DNA of 64,000 bases from Microvirga terricola (GTDB lineage: Bacteria > Pseudomonadota > Alphaproteobacteria > Rhizobiales > Beijerinckiaceae): NCBI RefSeq assembly GCF_011777495.1, contig NZ_JAATJS010000001.1, positions 372,001 through 436,000 on the forward strand. Direction: 5' to 3'. Positions within the stretch are counted from its first letter, which is position 1; every line of letters begins with the position of its first letter. Both the position numbers and the translations under genes were made by a program. The notes beneath the pieces were generated by a model. That model searched no databases. It was not told the origin of the DNA and was given only the letters and a program-made list of their open reading frames with translations. Below, one piece after another: positions 45,198 through 53,822 of the stretch.

Positions 45198-45670
45198 TCC
45201 GCTGGCTCCTCATCCCGTTCGCCCTCCTCATCGCCATCGGCGCAGGCAGCTTCTTTCTCTTCCTCGCCTCTATCGTCGATCCGGTCATGGCGACCCTGAC
45301 CGGCGAGACGCTGTTTGTGGGGCTCTCGAAGTTTTTCGATGCGATCGTGTCCGCCGACGATCCCGGCCTCGTCGTGGCGCACGCCTTGTCGGGGATCGGG
45401 CGGCTGATCTTTATTTTTCTTGTCTTTCCGGCCCTTCTCGTCGCCGTCATTGGCGAGGCGGTGCGGGCGCGTAGCCTCATCTGGTATGGGGGCGCAACCG
45501 GCGTGCTGACCGCGGCGGTACCGTGGATTTTGCGCGGCTCGGCTCACGTCGCCGCGCCCGGCGAATTGCATGTGAGCGCCGTGCTCGGGCTCACCGGAGC
45601 GGTGACGGGCCTGGTCTATTGGCTGGTCGCGGGGCGGGATACGGGCAGAGGCCGCGATACACCACGGTAA
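45194..45670 (+). CDS. Small membrane protein, translationally coupled to the previous one
   Basis: 158 residues with four hydrophobic segments (about 3-28, 60-88, 95-112 and 125-145). Begins at the ATG inside the ATGA overlap (45194-45197). The middle of the sequence, GLVVAHALSGIGRLIFIFLVFPALLVAVIGEAVRARSLIWYGGATG, resembles small alphaproteobacterial integral membrane proteins of unknown function. Coupling suggests a complex with its partner. Confidence 0.7.
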   Translation: MIRWLLIPFALLIAIGAGSFFLFLASIVDPVMATLTGETLFVGLSKFFDAIVSADDPGLVVAHALSGIGRLIFIFLVFPALLVAVIGEAVRARSLIWYGGATGVLTAAVPWILRGSAHVAAPGELHVSAVLGLTGAVTGLVYWLVAGRDTGRGRDTPR

Positions 45671-45675
45671 TTCCC

Positions 45676-45742
45676 CCATCGCAAGTCGGGTGTTCCCGAC
45701 TTGCGATGGGCACTGCGGATCTCGGGAACACCCGAGATCCGT
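45676..45742. repeat. Double hairpin with mutually complementary loop regions, between convergent genes
   Basis: Hairpin 1 has a perfect 16-bp stem (45676-45691 with 45696-45711, loop TGTT). Hairpin 2 has a perfect 11-bp stem (45717-45727 with 45732-45742, loop AACA). The tips GGGTGTTCCC and GGGAACACCC are exact reverse complements, so the loops can pair with each other. Flanks AATTCCCCC and GGGGGAGGAAATT add an imperfect outer stem. It lies in the 3'-3' gap of 45194 and the LysE gene and can stop transcription from both sides. Confidence 0.85.
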
Positions 45743-45775
45743 GGGGGAGGAAATTTACGGTAGCATCTCGATGTC

Positions 45776-46417
45776 TTACCGCGCCGAAGCCGCCAGAATC
45801 TTCACCGCAAACGCCGAGAACAGACCGGCAAACGAATAGTCGATGGCGCGCATCACCTTCGGGCGGCGGCGGAGCAGCGCGATCACCTTTTCCGCGCCGA
45901 GAATCATCACGGCCGCCATCGGCGCGGTGAGCGCGATGAAATAGAGCCCGAGAAACACGAGCTTTTCCGACGCGTTCGGATCGCCCGCGTGCACGAATTG
46001 CGGCAGGAAGGTCACGAAAAACAGCACAACCTTCGGATTCGTCAGGTTGATGCCGACGCCGACCAAAAATGTCTTGGTCAGCGAAACCTCGGCCTTGGTG
46101 TCATCTTTCAGGTTGAGCGCCGAGCCGTTGCGCACCGCATCGAACGCGAGCCAGAGCAGATAAAGCGCACCGACAACTTTCAGCACGGTGAAGGCCGTGA
46201 CGGATGCCGCGAGCAGCGCCGAGAGGCCGAGCGCGGCAAGCAGCGTGTGGAAGCAGCATCCGGTCATCGCACCGAGCATGGAGGCCATGCCCGCCCTTCG
46301 CCCTCCGGCCATGGTCTTGGCGAGGAAGAGGCTCATGTCCGGCCCCGGCGTGATGAACAGAACCGTGCAGGCGAGCGAATAGGTCAGGAGCGTTCCAAGG
46401 TCGGGCAGAAAACTCAT
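45776..46417 (-). CDS. LysE/RhtB family amino-acid exporter
   Basis: 213 residues, six hydrophobic helices. The N-terminal ITPGPDMSLFLAKTMAGGRRAGMASMLGAMTG is the family signature and INLTNPKVVLFFVTFLPQF follows. These inner-membrane proteins export amino acids or derivatives such as homoserine, threonine or lysine; the substrate cannot be read off. It is divergent from lemA. Confidence 0.94.
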   Translation of the reverse strand: MSFLPDLGTLLTYSLACTVLFITPGPDMSLFLAKTMAGGRRAGMASMLGAMTGCCFHTLLAALGLSALLAASVTAFTVLKVVGALYLLWLAFDAVRNGSALNLKDDTKAEVSLTKTFLVGVGINLTNPKVVLFFVTFLPQFVHAGDPNASEKLVFLGLYFIALTAPMAAVMILGAEKVIALLRRRPKVMRAIDYSFAGLFSAFAVKILAASAR

Positions 46418-46550
46418 CGTCGATCCTTCAAGCCTGGCAATAACGGAGGGCGCGCCACCTTATCACTGGAAAAACCGCTTGGCGAAGGCGGAGCGTTGCC
46501 CCATGTCATGGCTTCAAGGGTTCCGCCGGACGAATCGAGGACTACCGATC

Positions 46551-47153
46551 ATGCTAACGTTTCTCCCTCTTCGACTGCGCGCCGTTCTGGTCGGATTGGG
46601 TCTTGCTGTCAGCCTCTCGGCCTGCGGCATCAACAACGTGCCGACCTTTGAGGAAAAGGCCAAGTCCGCCTGGAGCGAGGTGCAGAACCAGTACCAGCGT
46701 CGCAGCGACCTCATTCCGAACCTGGTCGAGACCGTGAAAGGCTATGCCCAGCAGGAGCGCGAGGTACTGACGCAGGTGACGGAAGCGCGCGCGAAGGCGA
46801 GCCAGATCAAGGTCGATGCTTCCACTGTCACGGACCCGGAAAAGTTCCGTCAGTATCAGGACGCGCAGAACCAGCTTTCCGGGGCGCTCGGCCGCCTGCT
46901 CGTGACAGTCGAGCGTTATCCGGAGCTGAAGTCGAACGCCAACTTCCTCGCGCTACAATCGCAGCTGGAGGGAACGGAAAACCGCATCGCGGTGGCGCGG
47001 CGTGATTATATCGAGGCGGTCCGGGTCTATAACACCGAGCTTCGCACCATCCCCGGCCGTTGGATCGCCGCGATCCTTTATCCGAGCGCCAAGCCGATGG
47101 AGACCTTTGTCGCGACCGCCGGCTCCGACCGCCCGCCGCAGGTGAAGTTCTGA
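46551..47153 (+). CDS. LemA family lipoprotein
   Basis: 200 residues from the ATG at 46551. The N-terminus has a lipobox LSAC, so the mature protein is anchored through a lipidated Cys near residue 24. WSEVQNQYQRRSDLIPNLVETVKGYAQQEREVLTQVTEARAKA and ELKSNANFLALQSQLEGTENRIAVARRDYIEAVRVYN are the helical LemA core. LemA genes sit beside TPM-domain genes in many bacteria; their joint role at the envelope is unknown. Confidence 0.94.
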   Translation: MLTFLPLRLRAVLVGLGLAVSLSACGINNVPTFEEKAKSAWSEVQNQYQRRSDLIPNLVETVKGYAQQEREVLTQVTEARAKASQIKVDASTVTDPEKFRQYQDAQNQLSGALGRLLVTVERYPELKSNANFLALQSQLEGTENRIAVARRDYIEAVRVYNTELRTIPGRWIAAILYPSAKPMETFVATAGSDRPPQVKF

Positions 47154-47164
47154 CGGGGGCGAAG

Positions 47165-47977
47165 GTGATCGCACGCGGACTTCCCTCCCCCTTGCCGGGA
47201 GGGCCCGAGGGTGGGGGTCGAAAAGTCGAAGCGGCTTTCCTTGCCCTCCTTCTCCTCCTCTTTCCCGCCATCGCGCTTGCCCAAACCTTCCCGCCACTCA
47301 CGGGCCGCGTGGTCGACGCGGCAAACATTTTGAAACCCGAGCAGCGGGTAACACTGGAAGCCAAACTCAAGGCCTACGAGGACAAGACGAGCGATCAGGT
47401 GGTCGTCGCGACCGTGCCATCGCTCGAAGGCACCACCATCGAGGATTACGGCAACCGTCTCTTCCGGCAGTGGCAGCTCGGCCAGAAGGACAAGAACAAC
47501 GGCGCGCTACTTCTCGTCGCACCGAAGGAGCGCAAGGTGCGTATCGAGGTCGGCTACGGGCTTGAGGGCGCGCTGACCGACGCGCTGTCCAAGGTCATCG
47601 TCACCACCGCCATCGCGCCGCAATTCCAGAAAGGGGATTTTGCCGCCGGCATCAATGCGGGCGTCGATGCCATGCTGTCGATCCTCACCGGCGATGCGGA
47701 AGAATGGCAGCGGCGCGCGCAGGTGCGCCAGGACGAGGGTACGCCGCTCGATCCGTTCATCACCTTCATCCTGTTCCTGATCGTCGTTTACACGATCAAC
47801 CGGCTGCTCAACGCCAGCGCCGTGAATGCGGGGCCGCGCGGGCGTCGCAGCGGGGGAATCTGGTACATTCCAACCGGCGGCGGCTGGTCGGGCGGCGGTG
47901 GCGGATGGTCCGGCGGAGGCGGGTTCTCGGGCGGGGGCGGCTCGTCCGGGGGCGGCGGCGCGTCGGGGAGCTGGTAA
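47165..47977 (+). CDS. TPM domain protein with signal peptide and Gly-rich tail (YgcG family)
   Basis: 270 residues from the GTG at 47165. The signal-peptide n-region (residues 6-19, LPSPLPGGPEGGGR) is encoded by an interspersed repeat; the hydrophobic core is 23-37 and cleavage is likely after ALA. The TPM domain spans about 45-165 (GRVVDAANILKPEQRVTLEAKLKAYEDKTSDQVVVATV, IEVGYGLEGALTD), followed by one membrane helix (about 195-215) and a C-terminal Gly/Ser/Trp-rich tail. It is 12 bases after lemA. An earlier in-frame start at 47060 lies inside lemA. Confidence 0.88.
   Translation: MIARGLPSPLPGGPEGGGRKVEAAFLALLLLLFPAIALAQTFPPLTGRVVDAANILKPEQRVTLEAKLKAYEDKTSDQVVVATVPSLEGTTIEDYGNRLFRQWQLGQKDKNNGALLLVAPKERKVRIEVGYGLEGALTDALSKVIVTTAIAPQFQKGDFAAGINAGVDAMLSILTGDAEEWQRRAQVRQDEGTPLDPFITFILFLIVVYTINRLLNASAVNAGPRGRRSGGIWYIPTGGGWSGGGGGWSGGGGFSGGGGSSGGGGASGSW
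47181..47220. repeat. CCCTCCCC...GGGAGGG-type interspersed element, copy B, inside a signal-peptide coding region
   Basis: TTCCCTCCCCCTTGCCGGGA is followed by GGGCCCGAGGGTGGGGGTCG, the same arrangement as copy C: a CCCTCCCCC/GGGAGGG hairpin and a GGGTGGGGGT tract. It is read in frame as part of the TPM protein's N-terminus. Confidence 0.75.
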
Positions 47978-47979
47978 CA

Positions 47980-48588
47980 ATGATCTCGAAGGAAGACCAT
48001 ACGCGCCTGACCCATGCGATCCGCGATGCGGAAAGCCAGACCTCGGGCGAGATTGTCGTCGTCGTGGCCGAACAGGCCAGCACCTATCGCTCCATCCCCA
48101 TCGTGTGGGCGTTGATCGGCGCGCTTCTCGTGCCCTGGCCGCTGATCTGGATCACCCATTTAAGCGCCGGGCGCATCTTTTTGGTGCAGCTCGTCGTCGC
48201 CCTTCTGCTGTGCCTGTTTCTGTCCTGGCCCAGCCGACGTCATGCGCTCGTGCCACGCTTCATCAAGCGCACCCGCGCCCGCGAGGCGGCGGCGCGGGAA
48301 TTTGTCGGCCGGGGCCTGACCCGCACGCGCGACCGGACCGGCGTGCTGATCTATGTCGCGCTCGCCGAACGCCACGCGGAGATCATCGCCGATACCGGCA
48401 TCGCGGACCGGGTCGGTGCAGGCGCGTGGCAGGGAATCATCGACAACCTGACCGGCGCGATCAAGGAAGGCCGGCTCGGCGACGGTCTGCTGGAGGCGGT
48501 TCAGAGCGCGGGCGCGCTGCTCGCGCGGCACGCACCGCCGCGCTTCGACGACATGGACGAATTGCCGAACAAGGTGATCGTGATCTAA
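47980..48588 (+). CDS. TPM domain protein with internal membrane hairpin
   Basis: 202 residues from the ATG at 47980, two bases after the previous stop. The TPM fold begins DHTRLTHAIRDAESQTSGEIVVVVAEQAS (6-33), is interrupted by two hydrophobic helices (about 40-60 and 66-83), and resumes with FVGRGLTRTRDRTGVLIYVALAERHAEIIADTGIADRVGAGAW. This architecture is typical of the second TPM gene in lemA-TPM-TPM clusters. Function unknown. Confidence 0.9.
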   Translation: MISKEDHTRLTHAIRDAESQTSGEIVVVVAEQASTYRSIPIVWALIGALLVPWPLIWITHLSAGRIFLVQLVVALLLCLFLSWPSRRHALVPRFIKRTRAREAAAREFVGRGLTRTRDRTGVLIYVALAERHAEIIADTGIADRVGAGAWQGIIDNLTGAIKEGRLGDGLLEAVQSAGALLARHAPPRFDDMDELPNKVIVI

Positions 48589-48598
48589 AGGCCGCGGC

Positions 48599-49348
48599 TC
48601 AGAGGCCGTGGCTCTTGGCGGCACCGAGGATCGGGCCGGGGTGAACATCGGTCGAGGTCTGTAGCAGCACCACATACCCGTCGCCGTCGCCCCGCGCCGT
48701 CGCCAGCGGCACCTCGAAATGCGCCGCGCCGCCGCGCCATTCGCCGACACGCGTTACACCGCGTACCACGTTGGCGTAGGTGACCGTGCGGCCGCTGTTC
48801 TCGCCCTTGCCGATGCGCACGGTCTTGGAGTGCATCACCGGCAGCACCAAGACCTGTGCGTGGTGCACGTCGGCGGGAACGGCGCCATCGACCGCGATGG
48901 TAACAAGGCCGTTCTGCTCCTTCAGCTCCACATCGACGGGCAGATGCGCCCGGCCGGCATTGGATTCCTCGATCGACTTTTCGATCCGCGCCCGGTCCGA
49001 GCCGATGCACCCCTTCGTGCCATTGACGATCATCTGCGGGGTATAGACCTGCCGGTCGCTGCGGGCCTGGGCATAGGCCTTCTGGCGCTCCGTGAAGGCG
49101 GCATGTGCCAGCGTGTCCTTCCAGCCGAGATAGTCCCAATAATTGACCGGGAAGGACAGGGCGACGATGTCGGGCTGACCCGCGAGCTCGGTCAGGACCG
49201 CATCCGCCGGCGGGCAGGACGAGCAGCCCTGGCTGGTGAACAGTTCCACGACGGCGCGCGGCGGATCGGCCAGCGCGGGTTGGATCAGAGCGGCCAGACC
49301 GAGGGCGCCCAGGGACAATGTCAGGCGTGAGACCATGATGGCGGCCAT
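48599..49348 (-). CDS. DUF1223 thioredoxin-like periplasmic protein
   Basis: 249 residues from the ATG at 49348 (a second in-frame ATG at 49336 gives MVSRLTLSLGALGLAALIQPALA, an equally good signal peptide). The motif VELFTSQGCSSCPPADAVL has C42 and C45 as a CxxC; YTPQMIVNGTKGCIGSD and a beta-rich C-terminal domain complete DUF1223. Probably a redox-active periplasmic protein. It is convergent with the TPM cluster and followed upstream by the lipid A acyltransferase. Confidence 0.9.
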   Translation of the reverse strand: MAAIMVSRLTLSLGALGLAALIQPALADPPRAVVELFTSQGCSSCPPADAVLTELAGQPDIVALSFPVNYWDYLGWKDTLAHAAFTERQKAYAQARSDRQVYTPQMIVNGTKGCIGSDRARIEKSIEESNAGRAHLPVDVELKEQNGLVTIAVDGAVPADVHHAQVLVLPVMHSKTVRIGKGENSGRTVTYANVVRGVTRVGEWRGGAAHFEVPLATARGDGDGYVVLLQTSTDVHPGPILGAAKSHGL

Positions 49349-49365
49349 GGAACACGAAACCGGGC

Positions 49366-50316
49366 TTAAAGGGAACTCACGTTACCTTGAGCACCCGCCG
49401 GCACGCGCCAGCGCCGGTGCATCCACAGCCATTGCTCGGGGTGTTCGCGCACCCAGCCCTCCACCACCGAAGTCATGGCCTGCATGGCGCCCTGCACGTC
49501 GATGAGACCCTCCGCGTCGCGCGGCAGGTCGAGCGGCGGGGTGAGCTGGAGCCGGAAACGATGGTTGGGAAGGCGGATCACCCGCACCCCGTGCACGGGG
49601 CATTCGAACCGGCGGGCGAACTTGCCGAGGATCGGGTTCACCATCGCGGGTCGGCCCATGAAGTTCACGCGCACACCCCGGGTAAAGTGCTGGTCGATGA
49701 GCATGCCGAGATGGCCGCCCTTTTCCAGCGCGCCCTGCATGGCGAAAGCCGCCCCCTGACGCGCGGCCTCCAAGCCGCCCATCGTTTCGCTGCGGATCTC
49801 GTGCAGCACGCGGGCGACCGCTGGGTCGTTGGGCGCGCGAAAAACCGCCGTGGCGTCGAGCCCGAACCGGGCGGCGCAGATGGCGGGCAGTTCCCAATTG
49901 GCGAGATGGGCGGAAAAGATGATGGCGGGCTTCTCGTCTCCCAGAAGGCTGACGAAATGCTCGATGCCGTCCACCTCCGTCCGGCCGGGCACGGGGTTTG
50001 CCGGGTCGAAGTCGAAGAGGCGCCCGAGATGGGGATATTCGCCGCCTGTACGTCCGAGATTGTCCCACGCGCCGCGGGCAATGGCCCGCACCTCGGCGTC
50101 CGTCTTGTCCGGATAGACCGCGCGGATGTTGGCTAGCGCCGTCTTGTGCGCGGGAAGCAGCGGCCCAAGGGTCCGCGCCAGCGCCGCGCCCACCGCGCCC
50201 GAGCGTTCCGGGCCGAGCGCACGGGACAGGACGAAGACGCCCCGCACGACGCCGACCATGACCGTTTCGGTCAGGCGCGAGACAAGGCTGCGGGTGCGAC
50301 GGTGATGATGAGCCAC
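49366..50316 (-). CDS. Lipid A biosynthesis acyltransferase (LpxL/HtrB family, LpxXL-like)
   Basis: 316 residues from a GTG at 50316 (AGGA upstream). The catalytic HxxxxE is H137-E142 in SAHLANWE; IDQHFTRGVRVNFMGRPAMVNP and the N-terminal helix near 17-33 fit the family. It transfers an acyl chain to a Kdo-lipid A intermediate at the inner membrane. A nearby AdhXL-like gene (52780) supports LpxXL, which adds the 27-hydroxyoctacosanoyl chain in rhizobia; the chain length is inferred. Confidence 0.88.
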   Translation of the reverse strand: MAHHHRRTRSLVSRLTETVMVGVVRGVFVLSRALGPERSGAVGAALARTLGPLLPAHKTALANIRAVYPDKTDAEVRAIARGAWDNLGRTGGEYPHLGRLFDFDPANPVPGRTEVDGIEHFVSLLGDEKPAIIFSAHLANWELPAICAARFGLDATAVFRAPNDPAVARVLHEIRSETMGGLEAARQGAAFAMQGALEKGGHLGMLIDQHFTRGVRVNFMGRPAMVNPILGKFARRFECPVHGVRVIRLPNHRFRLQLTPPLDLPRDAEGLIDVQGAMQAMTSVVEGWVREHPEQWLWMHRRWRVPAGAQGNVSSL

Positions 50317-50371
50317 AAATTCGTCCTGGCAGGAAAGAGGAAACGCGTCTTTCCGCGACTGGCGCGCGGCG

Positions 50372-51541
50372 TCAAGGGTGGGAGGCGCGCGGCAGCTTGT
50401 CGTACAGAGAAATCAGGGTGTGCCGCTCCCGCCCCCAGCTCAACTCCTCGGCGGCGGTGAGGGCCTGGCGCTTCATGCGGTCGATGGCCGGCCGGTCGAG
50501 ACCGTTGACGGCCCTCGCAATGGCGGCCCCGTCCACCGGGACGAGCCGACCGCATTCATAGTGCTGAAGAATGGCGGCCATATCCGGCAGCGGGGACGTG
50601 ATGACCGCAAGGCCCGCCGCGAGATATTCGAAAAGCTTGTTGGGGAGCGCAAAACGGTTGTGGCGGCTCGTATCCGGCAGAAGACACAGGCCGATATCGG
50701 CCTCTGACGCGCGGGACACCACATCCTGCGGAGCGACCGAGGCTTCGAACCGGACGCGGGCCTCCACGCCTCTGGCCGCGGCGCGTGCCTTCAGCCCCTC
50801 CAGGTAAGATGGGGAAGCCGATCCCCTGAAGACGAGCCGGAACTCGTCGCGCCAAAGCGGCACGGAATCGATAATGGCCTCCAGCCCGCGGTTGTCGCGC
50901 AAAAGCCCATGGAACAACACGTCGATAGCGGATCCGGACGGACGGAACGAGGCCGGAACCGAATCGGGCACGTTCCTGACAACGGACGGGGTCTTAAGCC
51001 CGGGATAGGCCTCCTGCAGCGCCTCGGCGATGCCGGGACTGACGGTGATGACCGCGTCCGCCGCCCGAATGCCGCGCTGCTCGATGGCCTTGACATGCGC
51101 CAACGCGGCGAGACGCCACTTCAGGCTGTGCTCATATTCCGCAATCGCCATCTCATGGGTGTCGTAAACGATCCGCGAGCCGAAACGTGCCTTGGCGTCG
51201 AGCGCCAGCGGCAGGGTGTTCCAGTCGTTGGCGTGCACCGCATCCGGCTTGAAGGCGTGCAGGATCTCGCGCGCCCGGCGACGCCCCTCATGGAACCAGT
51301 AGAAGATGTGCGAGGAATCGGGCCACAGGTTCGCAGACACCTGCCGCAGCAGAATCCCCGCGCGGATTGCGAAGGGCGACGGCAGGTCCGGCAGAAGGGC
51401 GACCTTGTAGGGAACGCTCTTCGGCGCGGGTCCGTAACCGATCAGCAGAACCTCGTGCCCCGCCCGATGCAAAGCCTCCGCCGTCCGCAGGACGCGCGAA
51501 TCGCTGGCAAGGGGATGAAAATCGAGAACGGCGATTCGCAT
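50372..51541 (-). CDS. Glycosyltransferase family 4 protein
   Basis: 389 residues. N-terminal MRIAVLDFHPLASDSRVLRTAEALHRAGHEVLLIGYG is the GT4 acceptor-side fold; KPDAVHANDWNTLPLALDA, VVRNVPDS and the donor-binding RFALPNKLFEYLAAGLAVITSPLPDM follow. It probably transfers a sugar to a lipid or polysaccharide at the cytoplasmic face. It is divergent from another glycosyltransferase across 91 bases. It lies 55 bases upstream of the acyltransferase gene on the same strand. Confidence 0.9.
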   Translation of the reverse strand: MRIAVLDFHPLASDSRVLRTAEALHRAGHEVLLIGYGPAPKSVPYKVALLPDLPSPFAIRAGILLRQVSANLWPDSSHIFYWFHEGRRRAREILHAFKPDAVHANDWNTLPLALDAKARFGSRIVYDTHEMAIAEYEHSLKWRLAALAHVKAIEQRGIRAADAVITVSPGIAEALQEAYPGLKTPSVVRNVPDSVPASFRPSGSAIDVLFHGLLRDNRGLEAIIDSVPLWRDEFRLVFRGSASPSYLEGLKARAAARGVEARVRFEASVAPQDVVSRASEADIGLCLLPDTSRHNRFALPNKLFEYLAAGLAVITSPLPDMAAILQHYECGRLVPVDGAAIARAVNGLDRPAIDRMKRQALTAAEELSWGRERHTLISLYDKLPRASHP

Positions 51542-51632
51542 GAACGGTCAAAATCCTTGCGGGGGCGATAGACCGCTGAAGCAACAATGTCCAGTGACGT
51601 AACGTGAAGCACTCGACGATCAGGCGTCAAGT

Positions 51633-52769
51633 TTGTACAAGGCCCGATCTCTTAATTACGCGAGTTTTTCCCTGGATACCCCCAAAAAGCCACGGATTCT
51701 GTACGTCTGTTGCGAGCGCATCGTCCCCGGCAGCGCCGCGGCGACCCATGTGCATGAAATTTGCGATGGCCTGATCCGACGCGGATTCGCGGTGACGTTG
51801 CAGGCGGAACACGGCGAACGCAGCAACGCGCTCGGCGGACAACTCGCGCGCTATGCGCGCGTCATCACCTCGTCCATCGGCAAGCTGTTGCAGACCGACG
51901 TGGTCTATTTCCGCTCGCACTTCGCAGCCTTCCCCATCGCGCTCGCCGCGCGGCTTTTGCGCAAGAAGACGATTCAGGAAATCAACGGCGTCTATGGAGA
52001 GGCCTTCGTCACCCATCCGCGATTCGCGCGGTTGCGGGGCATTTTGTCGTGGATGCAGCGCCTGCAATATCGCTGGGCGAACGCGCTGATCGCAGTGACG
52101 CCGCAACTCGTGGAATGGGGTTCGGCTGAGGCCGGACACGGTCGTGCATTTCATGTCGGCAACGGCGCGAACACGGAGCGCTTCCGGCCCGACGGGCTGA
52201 GGACAGAAAGAACCCTTCCTTATGTGCTCTTCTTCGGCGGCATGACGCGCTGGCACGGTATCGAGGTGATGCTCGACGCGGTGCAATCGCCCGCCTGGCC
52301 GGAGAACGTCGATCTGCTCCTCGCAGGCCCGGTGGTCGATCCGAGCCTGAAAGCGCGCATCATGAACGCGCCGCCGCATGTCGCGTGGCTCGACCGGGTG
52401 CCGCAGGAGGAACTTCCCGCGCTTATTCGCGGCGCGGTCGCGGCGCTGGTGCCGACCGTCGATCCGAGCGGAATTACCGCCCACGGCATCACACCGCTCA
52501 AACTGTTCGAGATGATGGCCTGCGGCCGCCCGGTGATCGTCAGCGATTTTAGGGGCATGGCCGATCTGGTGCGCCAAGGCCCCGCCGGATTGGTGATTCC
52601 CTCGGGCGACGTAGAAGCGCTCGCCCGCGCGGTTAGCACGCTCGTTGCCGACCCGGCGCTTGCCGACCGACTCGGTGCGGCGGGCGCTGAGCTTATCGCT
52701 GCCCACCATTCCTGGGACGCCCGCGCCGCGGAGACGGCCGATGTGATCGAGCGCGTGGTGAGGCGCTAA
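51633..52769 (+). CDS. Glycosyltransferase family 4/1 protein
   Basis: 378 residues if started at the TTG at 51633; no better start codon is seen before RILYVCCERIVPGSAAATHVHEICDGL, so the start is uncertain. HVGNGANTERFRP, YVLFFGGMTRWHGIEVMLDAV and the donor-site SGITAHGITPLKLFEMMACGRPVIVSDFRGM are typical GT-B elements. Acceptor unknown. Together with the divergent GT it may build part of an exopolysaccharide or lipopolysaccharide. Confidence 0.88.
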   Translation: MYKARSLNYASFSLDTPKKPRILYVCCERIVPGSAAATHVHEICDGLIRRGFAVTLQAEHGERSNALGGQLARYARVITSSIGKLLQTDVVYFRSHFAAFPIALAARLLRKKTIQEINGVYGEAFVTHPRFARLRGILSWMQRLQYRWANALIAVTPQLVEWGSAEAGHGRAFHVGNGANTERFRPDGLRTERTLPYVLFFGGMTRWHGIEVMLDAVQSPAWPENVDLLLAGPVVDPSLKARIMNAPPHVAWLDRVPQEELPALIRGAVAALVPTVDPSGITAHGITPLKLFEMMACGRPVIVSDFRGMADLVRQGPAGLVIPSGDVEALARAVSTLVADPALADRLGAAGAELIAAHHSWDARAAETADVIERVVRR

Positions 52770-52779
52770 CGCGCCGCCC

Positions 52780-53802
52780 TTAGAACGTCACCACGACTTT
52801 CCCAAAGACCTTGCGGCTTTCGAGCCGCTCCAGGCCCTGCTGGAAATCTTCGAGCTTGAAGACCGAATCGATGACCGGGGTCATGCCGGCGGCCATTTTG
52901 TCGAGCGACTGGGCAATGTTCTCGATCCGGCAGCCGAAGGACCCGAAAATCCGATACTGCTGCTGGAAGAGCTGCATCAGGTTCATGGTGGTGGAGACGC
53001 CCGATGTCGAGCCGCAGGTGACGAGGCGTCCGCCGCGCTTCAGGCACAGGAGCGAGCCGTTCCAGGTGTCGACGCCCACATGCTCGAACACCACGTCGAC
53101 GCCCTTGCGCTTGGTAAGACGACGAACCTCGCCCTCGAAACGCTCGGTGCGGTAGTTGATGACGTGATCGGCGCCAAGCGCCTTGGCCTTCGCGCCCTTC
53201 TCGTCGTCACCGACGGTGGTGAAGACCTCGCAGCCGATGGCCTTCGCCATCTTGATCGCCGCCGTGCCGATGCCCGACCCGCCCGCATGGACGAGAATCG
53301 ATTCACCCGGCTCCAGTTTCGCGTTGTCGAACAGCATGTGCTGCACCGTGCCGAACCCGATGGGCGCGCAGGCCGCATCCTCGAAGGAGACGTTTTGCGG
53401 CACCGGAACGACGAGGCGCTCGGGCCGGTTGATCAGCTCGCGGGCGAAACCATCGATATGGAAGCCCATGATCCCCGCGACGTTCTCGCAGAGATTGTCC
53501 CAACCCTTTTGACAGGCCTTGCAATGGCCGCAGGTCTCCGCGCCATACATGGTGACCTTGTCACCGACCTTGAACTTGGTGACGCCTTGGCCGACAGCGG
53601 CGATCTCGCCCGACGCCTCGACGCCCACCGCCTGCGGCATCTTGCGCTTGGCGAACGCCATGCCGCGAAAGCCCCAGACGTCGAGATAGTTCAGCGCCAG
53701 CGCCTTCACGCGGATCTGCACCTCCCCCGCCGCCGGCGGCGGAGGCGCATCCATCTCGGTGATGCGAAGGTCACGGTCGCCGAAGAGCTGAAGAGAACGC
53801 AT
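52780..53802 (-). CDS. Zinc-binding alcohol dehydrogenase-like protein, AdhXL-type
   Basis: 340 residues from the ATG at 53802. A four-Cys structural zinc cluster is visible in GAETCGHCKACQKGWDNLC; the nucleotide motif is ILVHAGGSGIGTAAIKMAKAIG. In rhizobia a related gene (adh2XL) sits in the acpXL-lpxXL operon for the C28 acyl chain of lipid A; here it lies 2.5 kb from an lpxXL-like gene with two glycosyltransferases between. Enoyl reduction of the growing acyl chain is the proposed role in that pathway. Confidence 0.85.
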   Translation of the reverse strand: MRSLQLFGDRDLRITEMDAPPPPAAGEVQIRVKALALNYLDVWGFRGMAFAKRKMPQAVGVEASGEIAAVGQGVTKFKVGDKVTMYGAETCGHCKACQKGWDNLCENVAGIMGFHIDGFARELINRPERLVVPVPQNVSFEDAACAPIGFGTVQHMLFDNAKLEPGESILVHAGGSGIGTAAIKMAKAIGCEVFTTVGDDEKGAKAKALGADHVINYRTERFEGEVRRLTKRKGVDVVFEHVGVDTWNGSLLCLKRGGRLVTCGSTSGVSTTMNLMQLFQQQYRIFGSFGCRIENIAQSLDKMAAGMTPVIDSVFKLEDFQQGLERLESRKVFGKVVVTF

Positions 53803-53822
53803 GGGCAAAAATCCTATTCGGC

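Noticed and set aside
45676..45742. Integron attC or attachment site at the double hairpin
   Set aside because: No core GTTRRRY site, no integrase nearby and both stems are perfect without extrahelical bases.
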